A stretch of DNA of 64,000 nucleotides, from contig CM063502.1 in assembly GCA_032207245.1 (NCBI GenBank), positions 43,487,162-43,551,161 of the forward strand, written 5' to 3'. Each line of letters starts with the position of its first letter. Position 1 is the first letter of the stretch. A program made the position numbers and the translations under genes. A model generated the notes under the pieces. That model saw only the letters and a list, made by a program, of their open reading frames with translations, made no database searches and was not told the DNA's origin. The stretch is from Pardosa pseudoannulata (Eukaryota > Arthropoda > Arachnida > Araneae > Lycosidae). Positions 25,885 to 37,496 of the stretch are shown one piece after another.

Positions 25885-26965
25885 ATAGTGATTATAATAT
25901 CAAGCCAGTCAAATTATCATTTTATATATAAGAACTCTGTTAATTTTGTTTCTTCTTTTTTACATTGCAAATTTCATAAAAGTTTCTGTCGGATTAAAAT
26001 ACGTTACCATTAAAAAAATGTTTCGTTTTCAAATACCTAAACATCATTTGAATATTTTGAGCCGTTTTCGAGAATGGGCCATGTCGGATCTTTATTTACT
26101 TTAATTTTATATTTGATTTACTCGAGCAAATGAGTTGAAATTTTTTGCAAAGCTTCCCGGGAAAGTTTTTTTTCTAGAGTTTTTAGCTTGGGCGAGAGGT
26201 TTAATTAGTGGTTTGCGGAACGCTTTGTTGATTTTTCTTTATGTAGATATATTTTTCGGCTGTTAGGTCCAGGTATCTCTTGTAGTTTTAGATAGCTCTA
26301 AATTTTTATAAGAATATTTTACTGTTGCTTAAAGAGAAAAGAAATGAAAGTTGACAGTTTTCTAATATAATTTAATATTAGAAAACTGTCAACTAATATA
26401 ATTATTTCTAATTTCTAATAAATAGAAATTAGACATTTCTATTATAATTTTATACAATTATAAATAGATTAATATAATTATATATAGATAAAAAACTATA
26501 ATAGTATAATTAATGCTATTTCTATTACAATTTTCTAATATAATTAAATAATTTCTAATATAATTCTAATATAATTATATATAGTTAATTTTGATATAAT
26601 TGTGTATAGATTAAAAAAAATGAGCAACTTATTTCTGATTCCATGCAATATTACATTTTATACATCATAAAACTACTATAAAAAATTAAAACCCTTATCG
26701 CACATCAACCTGTAAGTGTTGAAAAAACAATGTATTGAGTTTACGATTCCTTTATCGATGAAGAATGCGTGGGTGTCTTGCAAGATAGTGAACATTTTCA
26801 ATAGACTAAAGGCTTCACTCGTCGACAATCTGCCCAAAAATAAATCTTTTCATATCTGTTACGCGAGATATCTGTCTAACATTCATTGGGAACAGGAATC
26901 TTAAACTCTATCTGTTTCTTTTTCAACACATACCGGTTGATACGTGGTAAGGCTTGTATTTTAAA
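25885..26965. other. AT-rich non-coding stretch
   Basis: No gene recognised. 26370-26610 is low-complexity TAATATAATTA sequence next to a perfect palindrome. A homeodomain-like TTAATTAG word lies near 26200 in a slightly GC-richer patch. Confidence 0.55.
26350..26393. repeat. Perfect 44-bp palindrome
   Basis: GTTGACAGTTTTCTAATAT and its exact reverse complement are separated by six bases (AATTTA). There are no mismatches in the 19-bp arms. Confidence 0.95.
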
Positions 26966-27240
26966 CACGAAGTATTAGCATTTTTAATGCATGGATTTGG
27001 AGAAAAACATAGAGAAAAATACATTTTAAAACTTACATTTGTTTTGTGAAAAGCTACTATAAATAAAATCATATACGTAAATAATTTTTTTAAATATTGA
27101 AGATGTCTTAGCATTTTTAATGTATGTGTTTCGAGATAAAAACATAGAGAAAAATACATTTTAAAACTTACATTTCTTTTGTGAAAAGCTACTATAAATA
27201 AAATCATATACGTAAATATTTTTTTAAATATTGAAGATAT
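26966..27240. repeat. Tandem duplication, about 133-bp unit
   Basis: TTAGCATTTTTAATG at 26975 and 27108 opens two copies. They share ACATAGAGAAAAATACATTT, GTGAAAAGCTACTATAAATA and AATCATATACGTAAATA almost without change. The 94-codon minus frame here only reflects the duplication. Confidence 0.95.
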
Positions 27241-28088
27241 AGATTTTTAATACTTATTTTATATGGTTTTATGGTTAACACATAGCATGAATGTGAATAA
27301 TGGTAAAATTATTAAAAAATAAAATATTACTGGTGCTTATAGGTGTTATTGTGAATATTCGTAAAATATTTCAACTCTAAAATGCCTTTTAAGAAGTGTA
27401 AATTTGATTCAGAATGTCGTACTCCTAAGGATGAATGGGAATGGAAATATTTTTTGATATTTATTAAAACTTTAGATTAAATTATATTAACCGTCCAGAT
27501 TTAAAAAAAAAATTTTTCTCTATTTTTTTCCTCCCTAAAATTCTGATGAGCTGCAACTGGGATATACTTGGGTTCATCGTAAATGCTTTCAGTCAAAAAT
27601 ATTTCTTAATCATACTAACGTCAAGAGTTCTATTCGAGGGAATTTAAAAAATGTCTAAATCATCTAATCCAAGCTACTCATTCGGGTCCTACATGGAAAT
27701 AGGAGAAAGCTGAATACACAATTCGGTTCATTTCGTCATCGAGGTTGAATGCTGCTTTGAAAGTTCTTACTAACCATGTTTGAAAAGAACTTGTTGTCTG
27801 TAGCAATATCAGAATGTTTCACACCAGACAACAAAGGGCTGATACTTTTCTTAATGGCGTTTGAAAAATTTACTGGAACAAGAAAGAAAAAATAAATATA
27901 TGCCACGCTCTCCTTTCGAGCATTTTCAACAGAAGCAGACTTCATAGGAATATTTTCCATAATACCTAGATTGTTTTCATTGAATATAGTACCATTGTAG
28001 CTGAAATGGCTGTATTATAACAACCGATTTTTGATTCAGTATAAATTTAAAAGTTCTGATCTACTTAGAATAAATGTACTGATGTACG
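27241..28088. other. Non-coding, nothing recognised
   Basis: AT-rich. A 74-codon minus frame at 27736-27960 has no recognisable motif. Confidence 0.55.
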
Positions 28089-28276
28089 CACACACACATA
28101 TACATGCATATATGTACATATATATATATACATATATATATATGCATATATATACATATGTATATATATATATATTTATTTATATATATTTATATTTATA
28201 TTTATATTTATATATATATATGCATATATATACATATGTATATATATATATATTTATTTATATATATATACATATG

Positions 28277-28307
<31 letters not shown>

Positions 28308-28393
28308 TTTTTTATATATATATATACATATATATATATACACATATATATATATACATATACATATATATATACATATATATATACATATAT

Positions 28394-28439
<46 letters not shown>

Positions 28440-28452
28440 GTGTGCGTGTGTG
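28089..28452. repeat. Compound TA/CA/GT microsatellite
   Basis: About 360 bp of TA with regular TATACA, TATGCA and TATTTA interruptions. A block ATATGCATATATATACATAT followed by GTATATA occurs twice (near 28139 and 28219). Confidence 0.95.
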
Positions 28453-29982
28453 TAAATGAATAAAATAGAAACCTACTTACCCTCAAAACAACATTTAAAA
28501 TTTATAAATTAGAAACCATTTTGTTATATGAAATGGAAGTTAATTACTTTTTTTTTTGATTCTGTGAATATCAGTTATATTACTATAAGTAATATATTTT
28601 ATCTTATATCATGATAAATGATGTTTTTTATTTTCAGTTTTTTAGCAGATTTAATATTTATTTAAACCATAAAGTATTGGATAGTTTCAACAGTTTGGTT
28701 TGCAGAACTAAACAGAATATTTTATTTTGATATAGAAATTTATAGTTTTTAATATATATATCACAAAATTTATCTTTCGGGAATATGAGTTTCAGTTTTG
28801 TTAGTGACTTATAATTTTTTATGTGACTTAAAAATATACCACTAGAAATAATAACATTAAGTAAATTTTCCTAAGTTAAAGTGTTATTAAATAACGTGTA
28901 AAAATAATATTTTAAAAGGAACAGAACATTTTATTTTATAATGAATAGAAGAAAGGTTGTTATAGTGAAGATTTTAATTCTGGAAAGTTACTATATCCCC
29001 ATAGGTCAAGACACAGTAATTTGAAATATATAAATTAAATAAATAACTTGCTGAAATAAAACTTAGTTCTATTCTGCATATCATATATTTATATTTAATT
29101 CAAAGAATATCTTTATTCACCGCATTTTGTATAAATTAATTAAATAATTTTTGCTGTGTTTCTGAAACTAAATGAAATATTAGATTAATATTAATTTTAT
29201 TTTTGATGCTCTCTAAGCGTTGTTACAAGGAATATGGATTCTATGTCGAATAAACCTTCATTTCGTAAAATTTTGACTAATATAAACCTAAACCTACACT
29301 CGTTATCGTTCGATACAAACTAAACATTATTCTATACAGCGGTTTATTTGAAATTAAATGAAGAATATTTTATTAACTAATTTAAACTGATATATTTAAT
29401 AAAAGCAATAGTAATAATAGTCATATTGACATAAGTTTGAAATTAAATTTCATAAATATTAAAATAGGCGCTGAAAGGTTATTTTTAATATTTGCGAAGC
29501 AACATGAAATCAAATTTATCTTACCCTTTTCGAGAAAGCTTCTGAAATTTGAAATGCAACGATTTGTATATTTGTTCTTGTACACACATTCATTTCTGGA
29601 ATGATTGCTTTAAAACACCCATATAGACTGTTTTAGAATTATTTTTCACTTGCTGAAGCTGTTTCGTTTCATGAATTGTTGTATGAGAAAGATATAATAC
29701 ACTCTTTGTATTATCATAAAAATATTTTGAATTGCTCAAATATGTAGAAATATGCTCTGATGACTCGTGTTCAAAATCACACCACCTGTTTAAACGAATC
29801 TTGATTTTTTACTCTGCAGATTTGAACCGCCCTTTATAGGATAACGCTCAATCATGTTAGATACTATTGTAGACAATGTGTTTACAAGCGTTCTACACTT
29901 TAGTTTTCTTCTAAATATCGGGATTTTTCCAGCATTCTCAATTAAATCCAACATTTCTTCAATCGTCTTAGAAATTTGAAGG
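28453..29982. other. AT-rich non-coding stretch
   Basis: No open frames of note, no repeat that I could pair. Confidence 0.6.
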
Positions 29983-29988
29983 TCATAG

Positions 29989-30120
29989 GGCCGGTCTCAC
30001 CAAAGTCGTTTAACGGTTAACCACGATTAATCTCGGTTTAAACTAAGAATTACGTCCCACCAGTGGTTGGTGCCATGGGTTAATCGCGGTTTGTGCTTAA
30101 ACGATTTTGGTGAGACCGAC
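29989..30120. mobile_element. Foldback MITE, 132 bp, with TCATAG flanks
   Basis: The left arm starts GGCCGGTCTCACCAAAGTCG. The right end, reverse-complemented, starts GTCGGTCTCACCAAAATCG. Complementarity continues inwards through TTTAA and the ACC.CGATTAA block, so most of the element folds into one hairpin. TCATAG lies directly on both sides (29983-29988 and 30121-30126), consistent with a target duplication. GC content is well above the surroundings. No superfamily assigned. Confidence 0.85.
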
Positions 30121-30267
30121 TCATAGAAACACTATGTGGAAAAAAATGTTATAAAAGATATTTTTTAGGTGCAAATGTAAAGCAATATATTATCAACGAT
30201 TTTATTACTATTAGTCATACATGAAAATAATCTCATTTTATAACGTAATTATAGCAATAATAATTAA

Positions 30268-30800
30268 TTCTTCTTCACCTTCAATTGCGTGCCAGCACAG
30301 GGTGGGCTATGGCCTTCCGCAGAATCGAGTTCCTAGCCTCTCTTTTTTTTTTGGATAGACTCTTCAAGTTTTTAAGTTTTAGGATCTTTAAGTCTATTTC
30401 AAGGCAGTCAATCTACCGAATTCTTGGTCTTCCCCTTTTGGTTTGGCCCAATGGTTTGGAACTCCCAATAGTTTGGCCTCGAAGATCCTCTTGGTGGTTC
30501 AGTGGTCATTCATTCTAATCATATATCCTGCCCATTTCAAACACTGAATAGAAATGAATTTTATTATGTCTGGCTGCATAAAAATCCTATATATTTCGGA
30601 ATTTGTTCTTCTCCGCCAGGTGTCGTTTCAAACCTCCTAAAATGCTGCGGAGTACTTTTCTTTTGAAAACAGCCAGAGTTACTTTGTTTCTTTCAGTTAA
30701 TGCCCATGTTTCAGCAGCGTATGAGAGGATTGGTCGAATTAGTGTCTTATAAAGCAATAACTTTGTTCTTCTGTTTATGAGATTAGATTTGAGATATTTG
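30268..30800 (-). pseudogene. LINE reverse-transcriptase C-terminal tail, 5'-truncated and broken
   Basis: On the minus strand the frame within 30587-30880 reads KYLKSNL, then RRTKLLLYKTLIRPILSYA, AETWALT and FKRKVLRSI. This is the region just after the palm domain in many non-LTR reverse transcriptases. Near 30600 the frame shifts and homology continues as EIYRIFMQPDII, CLKWAGYMIRMND and, after a stop, KPKGRPRIR, matching the usual WxGHxxRM and GRPxxRW tail motifs. The catalytic FADD motif is upstream and absent. 5' truncation, one frameshift and stop codons mark a dead insertion. The 3' end (minus) runs into GAAGAAGAATTAATTATT near 30250-30270. The clade (RTE, CR1 or Jockey) cannot be fixed from this tail. 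Confidence 0.85.
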
Positions 30801-31445
30801 TGGATACCAAAAAAAAAAACATCTGGTAGAGGCAGAAACTCTGTAATAATTAATAATAAAAACCTAATTATATTATTCATATTATAATCAATTCAATTTC
30901 TGTTTATACTCTAAATCACTTATTAGGTACTTTTTTTATAAAAACCTATGGAAACTTGATGGGAAAAATTAAGTCCTTGGACCTCAGCAAGAAATAGTTC
31001 TCGTCCCAGTCAGAAACAAAAATTAAACATATTTTTAGAGAAATAACATAAAAAAGGATACTGAGTTTTAGAACAAATTTTTTGTTGTTATTTTCAATTT
31101 CAGTACAGGTAGAGAATGTGAAATAGGTATTATTGCGCAAATGCGTTACTTTTACAATTGTGGAAAATTTGAATACTAGTTTTTTAACTTCTTTGAAAAT
31201 TTATCTAAAGTAAGACATCTTGAGAAGCATAGTTAAAAAAAAATTTAATGTCGTTTCCCTAAAAGCAAGTTCCACTGAACATTCCTTCGACATCTTGAAA
31301 CAATTTAGAATGTTGAATATATATCCGAAAGTTGAATGTTGACTGCTGAATATATATCCGAAAGTAGAATGTTGAATATATTTTGTTGGGGTTATTTACA
31401 ATTTTGATAAACTTCTTTTATCTATAATTTTGGTCTCATTTTCAT
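30801..31445. other. Non-coding, nothing recognised
   Basis: AT-rich. A short duplicated phrase AATATATATCCGAAAGT occurs twice near 31316-31363. Confidence 0.6.
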
Positions 31446-32058
31446 TACAGTCGAGCACCATTATAATGAATATCAAAGGACCATAGCCTTTTATCACTAT
31501 TTCAGTTTATGATAAATATTAGATCTCATAAAAAGTGTAAATTGTTAGTACATTTAATAGTGGTATAATTGAAAAAATTATGAAAATCTTTGAAAAATTA
31601 TCTTAAATGAATAAAATAAATGTAAATTATTTTAAATTTACCAATTGCTTATTAAATTGGCACAAGGAATAAATTGACTAAAAATGAAGACAAATGACGA
31701 AATAATCAATTTTATCTCTAATTGTTACTTACAGTGTTACTTACAGCACAGAAAAAATCGGTAATCTTCTGCTGACATGATGCTGATTTAAAAAAAAATT
31801 CTATGAATTTCTTTATCCAATATCACAAAGAACTCCAACACTTTTCTATCACTGTTTGTGTGATTGAAAAAATTATGAATTTTTTTATGATGTTGGAGGA
31901 GCATCATTGTTTTCACAGCTGCAGGAACATCTTTTTAGATGTTCCTGAAAAAAAATCAGTAGATGACTAAAAGATTTTCGTTATATTCTATTTCAGAGAT
32001 TCGCTATAAAAAAAAATCAATTAACATTAAAAAACAGCAAAACATTTGTTCGTTATAT

Positions 32059-32742
32059 TGTCACGAAGATTCGAATGAACACACCGTTTAACTTAACAGA
32101 CGAATTTATTGAAGCTAAGTAGCAGCTTCTCCATTTGATGGTAGTTATCGGAACCCTGGCTCAAAAGAGCATATATGCAGTAAGAAAGATAAATAGTTGT
32201 AAAAGGGCGCGGTTCGTGATGAGTAAAATATATGTTAAAGATGCCAGTTACATTAAAAATAATAAGAAAATAATAAATGATAAATAAATAATTAAAGATG
32301 AATATTAAAAAAGGCTAAAAAATTAATATGATAATAATGGCTAAATATGAGTAAAATGCGATTAAATAATATTAAAAATAAGTAAATGCGATTAAATATG
32401 AGTAAATATGAATTAAATAATAGAAAAAGACCGAAAAGCATCGAAATAGCAATTTGGAACTCGCAACTTTACAAGATCGAGAAGTTACCTACAACTAGCG
32501 GCTATCAGCTTTTATACCCGAACAGAATATTCGAGAAGCAACTAATTTACATATTCTAAGATAAGAAGAAAGATCTTGAATGTTCGAGAGAATAAGGCAA
32601 CAATAAATAACATTTTTAAATTAAAAACCCACACTTTGGATCAACCGCCAGAGCGAGCATCGAACCCACAAGATTCGGGCCTGAACGTAGCTCTTTGTCC
32701 ATTCTGCCACTGAGCTCGAATGCAAACACTTTTTATGCGGCA
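32059..32742 (-). mobile_element. Solo LTR, 684 bp, Ty3/gypsy-like, with ATAT target duplication
   Basis: Read on the minus strand the unit begins TGCCGCATAAAAAGTG (at 32742) and ends TTCGTGACA (at 32059), giving TG...CA ends, with ATAT on both sides (32055-32058 and 32743-32746). A TATA box, CGGGTATAAAAGC, lies at 32509-32521 and an AATAAA signal at 32105-32110, in the right order for U3-R-U5 on that strand. There is no internal retroelement coding and no second LTR, so the internal part was lost by recombination between LTRs. The superfamily is inferred from LTR style and 4-bp duplication only. The flanks rejoin a pogo-like repeat (TTCGTTATAT / GACGGATTC). Confidence 0.75.
32640..32728 (-). 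repeat. tRNA-like segment inside the solo LTR
   Basis: On the minus strand it reads GAGCTCAGTGGCAGAATGG (A-box-like) and, about 35 bases on, TGTGGGTTCGATGCTCGC (B-box-like; the arms can pair as a T-stem with two wobbles). It lies in the 5' part of the LTR (U3). It may be a SINE head captured by, or inserted in, the LTR. No SINE body or target duplication is evident. It is not a plausible functional tRNA. Confidence 0.55.
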
Positions 32743-32744
32743 AT

Positions 32745-32927
32745 ATGACGGATTCACAATAACGGGGTTCCAAGATATTTTCAGATTTTAACCATAATTC
32801 AAATACTAGAATTTATGTGTATGGCCCTTAAAGAGTAAATTCTTTAATTGATTTTTGAGATGCCGATCATAAATCTCTCTGATTTCTTGCGCTTTTGATA
32901 ATTCTGGTAAATTATTGCAGTAAATTT

Positions 32928-33007
<80 letters not shown>

Positions 33008-33350
33008 CATCAGAAAAAAGTGAAAAAAATTTAGTGGAAAAAAATGTTCTTTGTATCAGATTTCAAAAATTTGCTATTTTTGAGATTCACTATAATAGGA
33101 TAATTTAGAACTAAAAGAAATAAGAAAACGGAGGCATGACAAAAATAGCGTTCCTTATACCTGGGAGTTCGTTATATTCCAGGTTCGCTATGACGGGGTT
33201 TGACTCTATTTTCATATTTTAACCAAATACAAAAATTTTTGATCATGCCCTTAAAGTGAAAATTCGTTAATTATCCAATTTTTGTGATATCTATAATAAA
33301 ACTACAATTTCTTGCTCTTTGGTACGCTCCTGGTAAATTCCTGATGCAGG
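32745..33350. repeat. Diverged direct duplication around a (TA)n run
   Basis: About 170 bp at 32752-32925 recurs at 33184-33350. Shared words include ACGGGGTT, ATATTTTAACC (or AGATTTTAACC), TGCCCTTAAAG (or TGGCCCTTAAAG), ATTTCTTGC and CTGGTAAATT. Weaker similarity upstream joins 31990-32057 to 33075-33180. The duplication spans a pogo-like end, so a terminal segment of that element was copied. Confidence 0.65.
32933..33006. repeat. (TA)n microsatellite
   Basis: Nearly pure TA run between the two copies of the duplicated segment. Confidence 0.95.
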
Positions 33351-34489
33351 TGTTCTTTTTTTCTTTTACCTGATCTCTCGGCGTGCGTGCATTCATTTTC
33401 CTTTCTCTGGAGAGAGAGAGAGAGAGTGAGTGCTTTAAAAAGAGGATCAGTGGTTGCTCACTGTCTGTATTAAAACAAAGGAAAAAACGGTTCAGTTTGA
33501 AATGTTCATGAACAGATGCGGCGAACAGTTCCCGTGATTCATGCTGGTACTTATTCTTCAGGGGATTTCGTAAAATTTCCGCAGTGTGTATAGTTTCTTA
33601 ATGTTGGCTGGATGCAGTTATTCTTTCGTTTGTCTGCTCCGTTACTGGAACTCTTTTTACTTTGGATTCCCACCCCGACTGAAAAATGAATCGTGTTTAT
33701 CAACATTTTACTTGCAGCTGACATCAGTGGCATTCACAGGGTATTTTTCTGATTGAAATTCGTGTATTTTCAGGAAGGAAGCATTTTTTAAGTTAGAAAA
33801 AGGGAGGGTTTGTGCTAAAAATGGGGGATCTGAACGACTGCTTCAAATTAAATTTCAAGTATACCTCCTCTATTAAAATACATTAAAATTTAAACTGATA
33901 TACTTGCAGAAACTCAATGGAACTTCCACCACTGCATACAAATCAACTTTTATTCAAAGCATTTCCAGTTATATATGTATGAATACATAACTGGTAAACT
34001 CTTTACATAATTAAAACCTAATTTCAAACAAGTTCGTGGTCTTAGATAAATATATAATGTTATTCTGAAATATATTTTAATATATTTTGAAGGAAAAAAT
34101 ACCAAACAAGACTTCTATTTCACGAAGGCACTATATCCCTAAAAATTTCATTCTATAGGAAATTCGGTAAATAGAATTCACCTTTTGAAACGCATAAATC
34201 AGATTTGAAATTCATTAACACTAAATTTAATTAAAAAGTAAATAGTCACACTTTTTGTATAAATGAATGTTTTATTTTATCTATTTTACCCATCAAAAAA
34301 CTAAATCTGGGAGGAAAATGAGATTAAAGCAAAAGGTTGCCTAAGTATACACTATTTTCAGTTAAAATTAGTTCTGTATATTAAAATTTTATTTTAAAAA
34401 CCAGTTTACGGTCATTGGTCATCATAAAATGTGTTAAAATAATAAGTTTGTAATATTTACAGAAATATTTACAGTTCGTTAAATTTGAG
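33351..34489. other. Non-coding; less AT-rich at 33360-33740
   Basis: The first 380 bp include a short (GA)n run (33412-33427) and mixed-composition unique sequence. No exon recognised. Confidence 0.5.
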
Positions 34490-34735
34490 AATACATGTAG
34501 CTATTTGAAAACCATTTTGCGAAGAAATTCGTAAAATGTTTTTTGTTCTAAGAAGAACGCAAATAGAGAAATTCGCAAACCAGAGGTTTGTTAGAGGCTT
34601 TATTGTATTATATATTTAAGAAATGTATTTTATAATATTCCTCTTTTAAAAAAGGAATACGCATTTTAGTTTCTCTAAATGTCAACAGTCATAATTCGTA
34701 TAAAATACCATTTGCTATCAGATGCTGGTATAGTA
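34490..34735 (+). repeat. Direct repeat, copy 1 (about 240 bp)
   Basis: Matches 35640-35880 over its length: AAACCATTTTGC.AAGAAATTC, CAAATAGAGAAATTCG.AAACC, AGAGGTTTGT and TTTATTGTATTATATATTTA followed by AGAAATGTATTTTATAATAT. A third partial match is at 35922-35956. The element class is unknown. Confidence 0.9.
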
Positions 34736-34774
34736 AGATTGCATAATGCATTTATTCTTTGAATACTACATTAA

Positions 34775-35264
34775 CCCATTAACGCCTGCAGTTCATCTTC
34801 TAAAGATATATTGATGATTATCTCAAATTGAAGTTATTATGAACCTCTGAGAGTAAAAAAAATATTAAATCCAAGCTAGTCTTAATTACACCCTGTAGAA
34901 ATTTTCAGGTGGGCAATAACTTTAAATATTATAGCATGTCATTTGTGGATAGAAAAATTGCGAGATAACAGAATACTTTACTATCGTGTTTTATCACAGT
35001 CATCTTGAATAAAATATTATAATAGGTATAACAATTTACCGTAATTTTAGTTGATGTACCTGCGTAAAAAGAAAATTCATTGACGAGGTCTGAAAAATGA
35101 GTGTCTGTAACCATAAAACTATAAATAACAGCTGATACTTGAAAAATTGAGATTATTTATATGAGGAACATTTATCATTATTAAAAGGGAAAAAAGTTCA
35201 CAAAAACAAATTATTTACACTGTTTTATTAATTGTCCTCAAATGAAAACACCAGATTTAATAGG
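34775..35264. mobile_element. Probable piggyBac-like element, 490 bp
   Basis: TTAA at 34771-34774 and at 35265-35268. Ends are CCCATTAACGCCTG and, as reverse complement of the right end, CCTATTAAATCTGG. The match is short (CC.ATTAA) but both carry the piggyBac layout. It lies between the two 240-bp direct repeats. No transposase. Confidence 0.5.
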
Positions 35265-35639
35265 TTAAACAGTAGCCTTTTCAACAAGTTTAATTGCAGT
35301 AGTATATTAAAACGAACACCAAACATTGTATTCCCAATGCCATCGTCGATAAAAGTTGATCTCTTTGCGCTCAATTTATTTCATATTAAATTGAAGTAGA
35401 CTTTAATCCTTCGGATATCATGTAAAGTTTTTTCGTCAGTGTCTGTTTTAATTGTCATTATTTTGATCTTTCTTTTATGAAGAAGAGGATAAGAGTTTAG
35501 AAATAGCACGATTTGTGGGCTCTTTGCGATCCTACCTTGATTCTAGTTGAAATACAATATTTAGGAAAGGTTTTATTGAGAGAGCTCTAGTCTATGAAAC
35601 TGTGTCTTCTAAGATAGTACTCAAACCTAGAAGAAATTG

Positions 35640-35880
35640 CAAACTTACATCTTTAAAAACCATTTTGCCAAGAAATTCATCAAATGTTTTTTGTTCCAAG
35701 AAAAAGGACGCAAATAGAGAAATTCGTAAACCAGAGGTTTGTGAAATAGACTTTATTGTATTATATATTTAAGAAATGTATTTTATAATATTTTTCTTTT
35801 AAAAAAGGAATATGCATTTTTTTTTTTAAATGTCACAGTCATAAATTCGTTCAAAATGTCATTTGTTATCAGCTTCGAGT
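35640..35880 (+). repeat. Direct repeat, copy 2 (about 240 bp)
   Basis: Second copy of the segment at 34490-34735, with small indels (for example an A- and T-rich expansion near 35820). The interval between the copies holds the piggyBac-like element and about 370 bp of unremarkable AT-rich sequence. Confidence 0.9.
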
Positions 35881-35894
35881 ATAGTAAACATATA

Positions 35895-35920
35895 TGTCAA
35901 CCACAATATGCTGATATGTC
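35895..35920. repeat. Exact 26-bp repeat, second copy at 36569-36594
   Basis: TGTCAACCACAATATGCTGA plus six more identical bases occur at both places without change, while the flanking sequences do not match. Confidence 0.9.
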
Positions 35921-36154
35921 AAGAAAAAGACACAAATAGAGAAATTCGTAAACCAGTGTGTCATAGCTGTAATAGTATTTTTTTTATTCTTTATTATTAG
36001 CATAAGACCATTTAGATAAATTTATTTATAAGAAAATGACATTTGGCTTTTGAGGGAATATATTCCTTAATATATCGTTGTGTAGTTACTGAATGTGAAT
36101 CATGACTTACCGTTGAACAAATGCGTTTAAAAAATTGTATTCAGACCAGTGTTC

Positions 36155-36345
36155 AAAGCAATGTTGGAATGATGGTCGATTCGATACGACACTGCCCTTC
36201 TGTGCTGGAGCCCAAGAGTTTGAATCTCTCAACTGGCTTTGATGTTTTAAAAATCGGCTTGAAGCAGTAAGTTTCTGTCTTATTAAATCTCACGTAGAAG
36301 ACATTCATTGCTGCACTCTAATTCAAGATCATGATGACCGGAAAG
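36155..36345 (+). mobile_element. Old, diverged tRNA-derived SINE
   Basis: It aligns with the SINE at 2596: CTGGAGCCCAAGAGTTTGAATCTC for the B-box region (consensus GGTTCGAATCCC), then AAAATCGGCTTGAAGCAGTA versus GAATCGGCTTTAAGCTGTA, then TCTTATTA versus TCTCATTA. The A-box part (36160-36185) is decayed. No clear target duplication. Confidence 0.7.
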
Positions 36346-37496
36346 AATTTTTATACACCGAACATCTGTCTCTATTTATAGATATTGCATTTAAAAATAA
36401 AAAAGTAATCTAAAGATGGTCACTTACTTAAGTACAGCAGCTGAGCAGTACAACAATTCCTAAGCATCTCTTATAAAAAAAAGCGTATTATCACCTTTAC
36501 GAGTTATGTCTTATTTGAAAGATACGCCTTTGAATTGATTTTGATAGGTGTATTATAAAGAAAAGGTTTGTCAACCACAATATGCTGATATGTCTCTTCT
36601 CATTATGTCCAATATTCCTTAGTCATCGCTATACAAACCGAAATCTGTAACTGACAAAACTTTAATTTCGCAACCTGATATTGATTTAAAATGGTGTTCG
36701 ACGAGTATCTAACATGTTTGGGACTGACGATATTAAATAATTACGAATAGACAATCTGCCAGTTATCTTAAAAGAGACGTTGTTCCCATTTAATTTCCGT
36801 GTCGCTAAATATTGAGCAATATGTTTTTGTAATTGTTAACTATTACAGTCCCATTCCCATCGTTAAATAAATAAAGGTCACTTTATAAATCTGAAATTCT
36901 TTTAAAGCTTTGATGAGCAACATGGCTTCTCATTTGTTTAAATTGGCATAATTAACGTATCTCAGATGAAACAAATATCTCTTAATTATACTAAAATTAG
37001 TCCCTAAAAATATCACAAATTTACTCCGGGACTTTTAATATGTAACTGCAATTCTGCCTGAAGGACACACAATATTTATTTCCAGTATTTCCACGAACCG
37101 TATTAAATCTTCTCTCGCAGATTTATGTAACATATATTTATTTCATCACTATATTATTACACGTTGTTATTTGTTGTTTATTATAAAAGTTCGGGGAGTA
37201 GTTAGAATAATAGTTACTGTTAGTTTTTGGTAAAATGTTCCCTATTTAGAGAGTAAATATGTCTCCGAGTGAAGCAATCTAGATATTAAACTTTAAAATT
37301 TTATGATCCCGTTAATGTTTATTCTGTTACATCGAAGGAAATAATTATTTGTTTAGAGATGAGTTTTATATTTAAACTTTGCACACTAACGCAAGAGTAA
37401 TTACAGAGTTTATCGAGAAAAGACATTTTTAAAGGAAGAGTTTATTGAGAGTAGTTAAACTTGAACATTTTTCTAACTTATAATTTTTCAAAATTT
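36346..37496. other. AT-rich non-coding stretch
   Basis: No gene recognised. It contains the second copy of the 26-bp repeat at 36569. Confidence 0.6.

Larger units (their letters stand above)
31448..33206. mobile_element. Diverged pogo-like element, split by a solo LTR
   Basis: The left end, after TA (31446-31447), is CAGTCGAGCACCATTATAAT. The right end reads GCTATGACGGGGTTTGACTC followed by TA. Reverse-complemented it gives GAGTCAAACCCCGTCATAGC, a diverged partner of the pogo type (AGTC.A.C.CC.T.ATA). The last G of the expected CTG terminus is a C. Removing the solo LTR leaves about 1.07 kb. Part of the right end is duplicated (32745-33350). An 11-bp-arm hairpin lies at 31922-31947. No transposase frame survives. 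Confidence 0.5.
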
